From: Theodoxus fluviatilis
Taxonomy: Eukaryota; Mollusca; Gastropoda; Cycloneritida; Neritidae
Direction of reading: 5' to 3'
NCBI GenBank assembly: GCA_034096865.1
Contig: JAWQFJ010016250.1
Location: 43,501-107,500 of the forward strand
Length of the DNA: 64,000 nt
The notes beneath the pieces are model-generated. The model saw only the letters and a program-made list of their open reading frames with translations. It searched no databases and was not told where the DNA came from. Positions 1 to 8,434 of the stretch are shown here, in pieces. The translations under genes and the position numbers were made by a program. Numbering within the stretch: the stretch's first letter is position 1; each line of letters opens with the position of its first letter.

Positions 1-1600
1 ATCTCCACCACCCCATCTCCACATCTCCACCTCCCCATCTCCACATCTCCACCTCCCCATTTCCACATCTCCACCCCACTTCTTCACATCTCCACCTCCC
101 CATCTCCACCTCTTCATCTCCACATCTCCCCATCTCTACATCTTCACATTTCCACATCTCCTCTTCCCCATTTCCCCATCTCCATCTCCACATCTCCACC
201 TCCACATCTCCATCTCCCCATCTCCCCATTTCCACCTCCCCACCTCTACATGTCCACATCTCCAATTCTCTACCTCCACATCTTCAATTCTCCACATCTC
301 CACCTTCACATTTATACATCTCCTCCCCCCCCCCCCCCATCTCCACATCTCGACCTCCGCATTTCCCCATCGCCACATCTCCACCTCTATATCTCCCCAT
401 CTTCACCTTCCCATTTCCACCTCTACATGTCCACCTTCACATCTCCCCATCTCCACCTCCCAATATCTACATCTCAACCTACACATCTCCACATCTGCAC
501 ATCTTAAACCTCCACCTCTCCACATCTGCACCTCTCCACCTCCACCTCTCCATATCTCTCCATCTCCACATCTCCATCTCCACATATCCGCCTCCCCATC
601 TCCACATCTTCATCTCCACATCTCCACATTTCCACCTTCACATCTTCCCATTTCCATCTCCACATTTCCACATCTCCACCTCCCCATCTCCGCATCTTCA
701 CAATTCCAATTCTCTACCTCCAAATCTCCACATCCTCACCTCCCCATTTCCTCATCTCCACCTCCACATCTCACCATCTCTCTACTCCGAATCTCCACCT
801 CCGCATCTCCACATCTCCATCTCCACATATCCCCATTTCCACATCTCCACATCTCGATATCACCATCACATTTCCACCTTCACATCTCCACTTCCCCATC
901 TTCACATTTTCACCTTCACATCTCCATTTCCCCATCTTCACATTTCCACCTTCACATCTCCACCTTCCAATCTTTACATCTCCACATCTCCACCTCCCCA
1001 CCTCCACATCTCCACATCTCCACCTCCCCATCTCCACATCTCCACCTCCACATCTCCACCTCCCCATCTCCACATCTCAACCTCCCCATCTCCACCTCCA
1101 CATCTCCACATCTCCACCTCCCCATCTCCACATCTCCACCTCCACATCTCCACCTCCATATCTCCACCTCCCCATCTCCACATCTCCACCTCCACATCTC
1201 CACCTCCACATTTCCACCTCCCCATCTCCACCTCCACATCTCCGCCTCCCCATCTCCACCTCCCTATCTCCACCTCCACATCTCCACCTCTCCATCTCCA
1301 CATCTTCACGTCTCACAATCTCTACCTCCACATCTCCCCATCTCCATCTCCACATCTCCACCTCCACATCTCCATCTCCCCATCTCCCCATTTCCACCTC
1401 CCCACCTCTACATGTCCACATCTCCAATTCTCCACCTTCACATCTCCAATTCTCCACATGTCCACCTTCACATCTTCCCATCTTCACCTCTACGTCTCCA
1501 CATATTCACTTCCACATATTTAAATCTCCATTTCCACATTTTCATTTCCCCATCTCAACATCCCTACATCTCCACTTCCCTGTCTTTTACTGACAAGTTC
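1..1600. repeat. CATCTCCACCTCC minisatellite
   Basis: About 1.6 kb built from shuffled 6-base phrases (catctc, cacctc, cacatc, ccatct) with an apparent period of 6, 12 or 18. The + strand is almost purely pyrimidine plus A. Open frames here are artefacts of the repeat and read as Trp/Arg/Gly/Glu on the minus strand. The array continues past the left edge and stops abruptly at the LINE that begins at 1621. Confidence 0.95.
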
Positions 1601-1620
1601 CCGATGATACAAGTAATGCA

Positions 1621-3062
1621 TTAAGTGAGGGTGGATTGTATCATAGACTGATAGAAAAGTTCGAAAATGGTTTTGTCCACTTGACACTGCTTAAGTTTCC
1701 TGAGGAAATACAGTCTCTGCGTTACTTTCTTTTGGATTGCCTGTGTGTTCTCTGTCCACTTGAGACTGTTGTCAAGTGTAACCCCCAGATACCTGTAGGA
1801 TGTCATTGCTTCGATCTTTTCTCCCTTGATGACAGGAGGGACTGGGGTCATAGAGTTTTTCCTGAAGTCAATCCGCATCTCTTTTATCATTTTGGGGTTG
1901 AGGTAGAGAAAGTTTTCGTCGCACCTGGAAACGAGGTCGTTGACTTCCTGGATGACTGCGGAGTTGTCGTCCTTGGTGATGAGGCCTGTGAGAGCTTTGT
2001 CATGAGCATACTTGAGTAGTGTGTCACAGCTACCCGATGAAATGGGCTTGCAGTCTGATGTGTAGAGACTGAAAAGGGCTGGAAAGACGGCACAGCCCTG
2101 AGGTGTTCCGCTGTTGGTGGTGACAATCGAAGAAAGATGACTACCGAAACGGACACTCAGAGTTCTGTTGGTGAAAAAGCTGCGGATCCACCGGATCACA
2201 TAGGTGTTGGTTTTCGTGTTTCTGAGCTTTTCTATCATCTTGTGCGGCTGGATGGTGGTGAAGGCACTTGAGAAGTCCACGAACAGGTTTTGGACTGATG
2301 TTCCGGGTGAGTCGAGATGTGACAAAACCTGATGGTGTAGGAGGAGGACGGCATCTTCGGTGCCTCTGCTGCCTGCATGCCAATTGGTCGGGATCCTTAT
2401 ACTGGACCGTATCACGGAGGAGGTGTTGAAGAATATTCTGTTCAAATACCTTCATGATGAGGGATGTTAGCGCTGCAGATCTGGGCACCGGTGTGATGAC
2501 AGGTTTCTTCCACATCATGGGATGGCAGATGTGTCCAGCAATCGTTAAAATATGCTCACGAAGATAGGATCAAGTTGATCGCAACACTCCCGTAGTAATC
2601 TTCCCTGCATGTTGTCAATACCGCTGGCCTTTTGTGACTTGACTCTCTTGAAATACTTCCTGACGACAGTGGGTGTGATTTCTGGACAATGGCGTTCATT
2701 TTCTAGGAGATAAAGTTCAAGGTGTGGTTTTTTTATAGCGACTTACACCCTTTGTCTGGGTCTCAAACCGCTTACACTTTACCCCCTGATCACTGGGCAT
2801 CTTCATCAATCCTCACTGGTACCTCACAACAAACATAGTGACAGACATTTAAGACGCGCACAGTCAGATACCAGCACCAACTCCGCTCCCTGGGGAGTAT
2901 TCCAACCCGATGCTGGCGCTTGGCCGCATACAAGGGTTAATCGCACAACGTTTTTGCCGAGAGAGAGAGTTCAAGCTGTATTTCCGAGGAGAGGTCGGTG
3001 CTGACAAACCGGGCATAGAACTTGTTAAGATGCTCAGAGAATTTCTCTTCGTTTTCTATATG
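1621..3062 (-). mobile_element. LINE reverse-transcriptase relic (jockey/CR1/Rex1-like)
   Basis: Reverse-transcriptase fragment of a non-LTR retrotransposon, read on the minus strand. From 5' to 3' it shows an N-terminal stretch (EHLNKFYARF, near 3000), SQKASGID (about 2630), the motif-A region FVDFSSAFTTI (about 2270), motif B GTPQGC (about 2100), motif C KYAHD where an active enzyme has YADD, and YRYLGVTLD. The last 274 codons (2445-1621) are open; further upstream the frame is shifted (about 2450). A SINE at 2722-2967 splits the copy. The catalytic Asp in motif C is replaced by His, so it is dead. The 3' part is lost at the minisatellite border. The family resembles LINEs common in fish and molluscs; the exact clade is uncertain. 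Confidence 0.9.
2722..2967 (-). mobile_element. SINE-like insertion with 8-bp TSD inside the LINE
   Basis: A 246-bp insertion flanked by the direct repeat AGTTCAAG (2714-2721 and 2968-2975). If it is removed with one repeat copy, the LINE reading frame closes perfectly across the junction (EIQLEL then YLLENE). On the minus strand it holds a B-box-like GGTTTGAGACC and ends GTAAGTCGCTATAAAAAAA, like SINE tails shared with L2-type LINEs. The phrase around cactttaccccctgatcactgg recurs at 41.77 kb. An 8-bp TSD would also suit a hAT MITE, but I see no terminal inverted repeats. Confidence 0.75.
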
Positions 3063-3097
3063 AAGTGACTATCTTTGTAAAGCAATGTTTGTTCGTT

Positions 3098-3098
3098 T

Positions 3099-3171
<73 letters not shown>
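3098..3171. repeat. (TC)n microsatellite
   Basis: About 36 TC units on the + strand, preceded by tttgttcgtttgttc. That lead-in resembles the (TTCG)n tails of the LINE 3' ends found elsewhere in the window. No coding potential. Confidence 0.95.
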
Positions 3172-3172
<1 letters not shown>

Positions 3173-3195
3173 AGAGAGATTAATATTCACTTGAG

Positions 3196-3450
3196 AGAGA
3201 TTGATTGATTGATTGATTTTTTATTTATCAAGGCCTATCTTACAAATTGTCCTTGCTCATAAAGAAATGAAAACATGGATAGATAAGAAAAAATACACAG
3301 TAGCTAATCTATGTACAACAGTTGGTAAGGTATATGAAGAAAATGATCAACAAGGACAAATATTTTAGTAGATGCCTTTGACAACTGTCAGCTCAGTGAG
3401 TTTTCAAGTTCATGCAAATACGTGTCATATGAGAGAGAGAGAGAGAGAGA
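3196..3450 (-). mobile_element. LINE 3' end, 'AATC-tail' family copy 1
   Basis: On the minus strand the sequence runs (TC)n (3450-3432), then a body of about 230 bp, then gataaataaaaaatcaatcaatcaatc. It shares extended identity with 11727-11935 and with the + strand at 57544-57688, for example tcttacaaatt-ttgctcataaagaaatgaaaacatg. It has the form of a truncated non-LTR retrotransposon 3' end with an AATAAA-like signal and a short-repeat tail. Confidence 0.8.
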
Positions 3451-4077
3451 AGGCTGATGCGAGGCTATTTCTTCTTGACGAGATCCCAAGAATAATTACT
3501 ATGGGCTTCTCCTGACCACAGAACATCTGTGCTTTTGGATAACCGGGGCCCTTAGGGCCTGGTGGTGGCTCCAGGCAGGACGGGTCATCTGAAATGGTGT
3601 GATACCGAATTCAATTAAACCCAGGTCTAAAGCTAGGCTGGGGGTGGGGGAGTGGGAGTAGGGGGTGAGGGACTGATAGTGGAAATGATGAACAATCATG
3701 GCATTGCAGGGAGTTGGAGGTGACGTGGCGGTTTGTTTGAATGGACAGAGGGGCGGCTCCCTCCAAGAATAGCTAGAACGCCCACAGCCTATTAGATGAG
3801 CGGCTTTCTCCACGTCAGACCTCCTCCTCTCTTCTCGCGCTGTTATGCGATTCCATGTCTTTCAGAGTCAGTGTCACTCCCACAGCGCTGTTTCACCTGC
3901 CACTGGTCAATAGAGCGCACTCACACTGACGCAGGGGTCTAACTTCGGTAAAGTTCAAAGTTGGATTAGAGATGCAGATGGTCAGTAGCTGAATAAAGAC
4001 ACCACAGAGGGCAATGGCAGAGGTGGAAGAGCTGGTGGTGGCGGTAAAAGCGGCGGTGGTGGCGGCAGAGGAGAACG
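3451..4077. other. Unassigned, no gene seen
   Basis: No supportable gene. G-rich runs lie at 3640-3675 and a GGTGGCGG-type run at 4030-4072. A 104-codon minus-strand frame (3813-3499) has no recognisable domain and unremarkable composition. Confidence 0.5.
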
Positions 4078-4173
4078 AACGAACGAACGAATGAACTTTA
4101 TTTTACAAGGGTAGTGAATTAGGCAGTAGTGCCTTTCTTACATTCAGCCCTTGAGGCAAAATATTCAAATGTA

Positions 4174-4177
<4 letters not shown>
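4078..4177 (-). mobile_element. LINE 3' end, 'TTCG-tail' family F copy 1
   Basis: On the minus strand: (TC)n, then attttgcctcaagggctgaa, then aaggcactactgcctaattcactacccttgtaaaataaagttc, then (TTCG)n. Near-identical copies lie at 57407-57500 (+) and 60014-60115 (-). This is a 5'-truncated retrotransposon tail of about 95 bp. Confidence 0.85.

Positions 4178-4223
<46 letters not shown>
4178..4223. repeat. (GA)n microsatellite
   Basis: GA repeat forming the sense-strand (TC)n at the 5' side of the LINE F tail. Confidence 0.95.
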
Positions 4224-4224
<1 letters not shown>

Positions 4225-4228
<4 letters not shown>

Positions 4229-4938
4229 CTGCCATTTCTCACTTTTACATCCACAGAGCTAAGACCGAGCCACAGGCCAGGCATCAGGTGGAACGCTAAG
4301 ATGAAAATAATGCTGAGAGGCAATTGCCATAATAGGAAGGAACCGTTTCTGTAGGTGGAATTGTGCTACATTCAATCACATAGCTGAATGATGTGATATA
4401 ACACATTCGTTCTCGCATTTGTTCTGGCAATAGATACAGAAAGTTGCTAGAGTGAAACGCCAGACAACGCAATTAAAGTGTCTGTTCTGAATTTTGTCAA
4501 AATAGAATTTAAGCCTTTGCTTGTTTCTGGGATCAATATCTTAGCATCTTAGGTACTTTTAAGGATAATCACAGCCTAAAATGTTGTTTAATGCCCATCT
4601 TTGGAGAAATGCTCACCATTCTGTGTTCTCTGAAAAGCACCGTGGGTTGAATCAAATATTTCAGCCTCCAATTGCTTCATAACTCGTGAATATTATGCAA
4701 TTCTGATTTCATCAGGAGTTTTTTTTCTAGGTTTCCTCTCTGCCCACTAACATTTAATCCTGGTGTATAACAATTTTGTGAAATGTATTTGACCCCAGCT
4801 GCTCAGGGCATTTTACATTCACTGCCTTTGTCAACTTTAACGGCCATTCTCTCAACATGACCGATTTGTGGGTAGTTGACTACAACTTGTAATAAAATTA
4901 TTTTAAATCGTCCGATCCATATCATTCTTGCACCAATT
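4225..4938. repeat. 0.7-kb repeat, copy 1
   Basis: About 714 bp that aligns end to end with 21711-22416 with only scattered substitutions and short indels. It starts actgctgccatttctcac and ends near ttgcaccaatt. No open reading frame is conserved and no terminal inverted repeats or TSD are evident. It could be a dispersed repeat or a recent local duplication. Here its edge meets the (GA)n and LINE F insertion. Confidence 0.9.
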
Positions 4939-5799
4939 GACAAAATGGTAGCATATTTCCGTTAATAATGAAATTATATCGTAAACATGATGGAGGGTTA
5001 AGGAAGCTCCTTTTAGGACCATTTTTTTTTTTGGACAATTCATAGACATTGAACCAACACCTCTGCAGTCATACAGAGGGGAAGGTGCATCATAAATGTT
5101 TACCTTTTACACTCATACTCATTCACACGCACGCAGGGTTACAGCACGTGATAATGAATGATACAGGATAGCCGCCGATTGTGAAATAGCAAGAAATAAT
5201 CCAGATTTCTTCCATCTCAGGGACTGAACTAGGGCACTTCGCCTAGCACATAACTAAACGCCTATTCCACTACTAACTGTAGCAGATATAAAGGTACATT
5301 TACCCTCTAGATCACCTGATTCGCATCCATTCAACATTGTCAGTTCTCTCAAAACACGCTGTGACAGACGCACATTGGTAGAAGACTGTTTCCACAATTT
5401 ATCGCCAGCACTTTTGAACGTTGAGCTTCATTGAACTGCGGCTTTAATGTTAGTCATGGAAGCAGCCCATCCATTTCATTCATTATAGTGGAGGTCATAT
5501 ATCTTGCGCCGCTTATATATGGTTGATAACAATCAACAAAAGTTTATTGTGGCAGTCTCAATGGCGTCAGTGATGTGTATGCACATTGTCTGTATCTCAC
5601 CCCGACCTTTTCATTTCATCATGCGTCAACGCGGCTATTGATCAAATACAAGAGGTTATTGAGTTGCGTGAAACAATCAATGGCCGGGGAAGAGTTCACT
5701 AGAGGTCATATGGCAATTAGCAGCTGCGCCATGATGGTAGGTTACAAAACTTCCGGTGCTATTTGTTGGGGTATGTTTCGGGTCCGTGTTGAGGAGTGA
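4939..5799. other. Unassigned AT-rich DNA
   Basis: No gene supported. A 74-codon + frame at 5575-5799 has no recognisable feature. Its last part contains acttccggtgc, an ETS-like core. Confidence 0.4.
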
Positions 5800-5814
5800 T
5801 TATCACTAGATCGT

Positions 5815-6335
5815 GGCAAAAGGATGGCATTAAAGCATGCACAAAGTTTAATTAGATAAAAAAATTAATCGAATAGTCATAATAGACTATTCTAGCGTAT
5901 ACTTTCTGCACAAAACCCACAGAAGAGAAGTAAACAAACCACACCGTAAATACCTAGCAGACGAACACGATCCAACGGTAGCCATTACGCCAGCAGACGA
6001 TCGAGCTAGTGTGATATAATGTTTCATGTAAAGCTCGAATGAGTGGCAGCAGATAACTGTTTAGTTCTGGCTTGAATTGACTATTTCGTTTCCCTGGTCA
6101 GGCGAGGACAGAAAATTCACAAAACCCACAGAAGAGAAGTAAACATACCACACCGTACATACCTAGCAGACGAACGCGATCGAACCGTAGCCACTACGCC
6201 AGCGGACGATAGAGCTAGTGTGATATACCGGTAATGTTTCATGTAATGCTCGAATGAGTGGCAGCAGATAACTGTTTAGTTCTGGCTTGAATTGACTATT
6301 TCTTTTCCCTGGTCAGGCGAGGACAGAAAATTCAC
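5815..6335. repeat. DNA-repeat relic with 209-bp tandem duplication
   Basis: Segment 5911-6119 is repeated in tandem at 6120-6335 with about 95 percent identity by eye. The left part, 5815-5990 (attaatcgaatagtcata, actttctgcacaaaaccc, tacctagcagacgaa), matches the reverse complement of 36840-36995, the central region of the long inverted-repeat element at 36.4-37.85 kb. The block is therefore a second, rearranged member of that DNA-element family. Confidence 0.75.
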
Positions 6336-6617
6336 GATCATAGAGTCGATGAGTGCATGATCAACTTGCCCGCATTCGGCGTAATGTAACGTGTAAGATT
6401 ACGACAAGAAAATGGCATTAATGCACAAAACACAGTTTCATGACAACTAAATTCACCAATTATAATAATAACTGACCATTTTTACACCTACAGCTAGTGC
6501 TAAAACCTTACATACAAAGCAAACAAAACATACTGCGGGGAGTGTCCCAGTCACGCATCAAAACTCAGTGCACGAGTGATCGTTTCGCTTTTCTCTTATT
6601 TGTTTATCTGCTCCGAC

Positions 6618-6817
6618 ATGGTAAGCTGGCTGTGCCAAGAAACCAACATCTAAAATAATTAGAGTTAGTTGATACATTTTTCTTTTTAAGGTAATGTCCG
6701 TGAGGAAGAAAACGCGTTACGTTGACTTTCGCACGCCCGATGCCTGTCGATTTTACCTCAACAAAATTGAGGTGATCGGCGGGCTCGATCCATACCAGCT
6801 GACGCTCCCTGTGGGTT

Positions 6818-6882
<65 letters not shown>

Positions 6883-7280
6883 TGACCCACCGCGTCTCCC
6901 TTCGCGATTCGTAAGAGGCGAATAACTAGGTACATTGTGACTTGATTTTCGTTTGCTCGATTCTAGCGATTGTCGTGCTTGATGGCCTTACATAGCCTAC
7001 ACAGGCTGATATGCCGTAAAACTCAATCCTTCCATCCATCCATCCATCCATCCATTGCGATTCGTAAGATGCGAATAACTAGGTACATCTTGACTTGATT
7101 GCGCCGACTCGGAACTATTCTAGTGGTTTTTGTGCTCGGTGGCCCTACGTAGCCTACAAAGGCTGATAAGCCGTAAAACTCCATCCATCCACCCATCCAT
7201 CCATCCATCCATACCAGCTGACGAAGGACCAACTTGATCCGGAGGAACACTCCGCCAACGAGTGCCATGGACATATTTAA
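6618..7280 (+). pseudogene. Start of a YqaJ-associated-type ORF, split by a retroposon
   Basis: A plausible start codon at 6618-6620 sits directly against a donor (ATG|GTAAGC). A 70-nt intron ends tctttttaag at 6690. Exon 2 (6691-6804) encodes 38 codons, including FRTPDACRFYLNKIEVIGGL and DPYQLT. A retroposon at 6805-7206 interrupts it, and the frame resumes at 7224 (KDQLDPEE) to a TAA at 7278-7280. The FYL-K-I--IGGLDPY-L motif resembles the N-terminus of invertebrate proteins that later carry a YqaJ-type nuclease domain. That match is from memory and no nuclease domain is present here. The piece is most likely a relic of a mobile or mobile-derived gene. Confidence 0.5.
6805..7206 (+). mobile_element. 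Retroposon with (CCAT)n tails and 17-bp TSD
   Basis: About 402 bp between two copies of ATCCATACCAGCTGACG (6788-6804 and 7207-7223). It contains a (GT)n tract at 6820-6879. Two tandem modules of about 150 bp follow (from gcgattcgtaaga at 6904 and 7057). Each ends with a short stem (tagcctaca-aggctgata) and a (TCCA)n tail. The structure fits a SINE or LINE-tail dimer. The first four bases of the TSD could be part of the tail, leaving at least 13 bp. Confidence 0.75.
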
Positions 7281-7595
7281 TTGTTGTACTCGGAACATCG
7301 GCGTACACGTTGGAAGAGTTAAAGAATTATAGGTCTTGGGAAGTCTATCGATTCTTCGTAGCAGGATTCGTGGGAGATGTCTGCTGATTCTCGCCGGGTG
7401 TTTGTCTGGAAAGGTCAGATCTATTCTGTAAATCTTCTTTTTCCATCCTCTTCGTCTAGCTTCGGTCACCCTTTGCATAATCGGACCTAGATTGGTTTTC
7501 TCTGATGGTATAAAGTAGTAGGAGCGTTTGACTCCTCTTAAGTTTTCTTTTTGTTGGTTGTTAAAACAATTTTTCACGCAGCAAGAAGTAGGCAT
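7260..7595 (-). pseudogene. THAP-domain ORF relic
   Basis: The minus-strand ORF starts ATG at 7595. Its N-terminus has the THAP pattern: MPTSCCVKNC, a phenylalanine-isoleucine-proline turn, an invariant-type Trp (RRRGWKKKI), and a C-terminal KHPARI-SRHL where C-x2-H is expected. The second-site Cys is missing, which looks like a small deletion, and the frame then shifts. THAP modules bind DNA in P-element and Kolobok transposases and in derived host factors. The apparent continuation of this frame to 7023 is antisense to the retroposon. It converges on the ORF ending at 7280. Confidence 0.65.
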
Positions 7596-7639
7596 GGTTG
7601 CACGCCTCCCGTAGCACAGCTTAGCAGACAGCTTTCGCC

Positions 7640-7700
7640 TCCTACCAACATGGCTGAAAGCACGTGGCTTCTACAAATGACTCCGGAAGTGACGACAACG
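7640..7700. promoter_or_regulatory. Promoter-like cluster upstream of the THAP ORF
   Basis: Just upstream of the THAP start codon on its strand. The cluster holds CAACATGGC (7647-7655, YY1-like) and CCGGAAGTGACG (7683-7694, overlapping ETS and CRE-like cores). These are typical TATA-less metazoan promoter motifs. The call is inference from motif and position only. Confidence 0.35.
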
Positions 7701-7829
7701 CGTCCCCGGCCATACCAATCAACAGAATCTAACAGCTCCACAGCTGCTGTTGACGACCACATGTTGAATATCATTACTGGAGCCATCTTCCCTCTAACAG
7801 CTCAGGTGTCGTTAATTAAGTAGCCTGTA

Positions 7830-8434
7830 TATTGAATGCTACAGTGTTGATGCCAAAAGCCATATGGTGCTTTCATGAGAACAGGTGTGTTTAACAGTTG
7901 AAAGAATGGACTCCGTTATGGTTCTAACTAAAATAATGGAGCCGAGAGAAAACAAAAGGAGGAAAGGTTATAGTCAAATGAAATGGTTGCTACCAAAACG
8001 AATAACTTTAAATTTCAACCACGTCACACGTTAAATTATTTTTTAATCTTCTACTCTCTGCACCTCCTACTTTTGTGTAAATGTGAATGACCCCCATGTC
8101 AAGAGCTTGGCTTAACCTTAATATATACAGCAAATGTTGTATTGCTGTCATTAGCTATTTTAAACATCAGCCATTCTGCGAGTGTGTGTCGGAAGGAAGT
8201 TTGTGTCTATAACATTTGCTTCCGCTCCGTCACAAAAGACAAGGAACAAGTGAATAGAGTGGAACGCTACAAAACGACAAAGAGAATCTCCTTGGAACCT
8301 TTGTCCAAATATCAGATAGACATGTGTACACTAGGTGGAAATGTCGAAAGTGATTCATGTTTCTGCCTGAGCATCGTCTAGCGTCCGATATGTTTTAGTA
8401 ACAAGCTGTTTTGAATCTTTCTAGATACTACAGC
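7830..8434. other. Unassigned, no gene seen
   Basis: No feature supported. The 79-codon + frame at 8142-8381 shows no known domain. Confidence 0.4.

Noticed and set aside
136..1487. Trp/Arg/Gly/Glu-rich minus-strand frames
   Set aside because: Minisatellite read-through on the purine-rich strand.
7023..7206. C-terminal half of the 190-codon minus-strand THAP frame
   Set aside because: It is antisense to the inserted retroposon and its (CCAT)n tails (MDGWMDGW), not part of the THAP protein.
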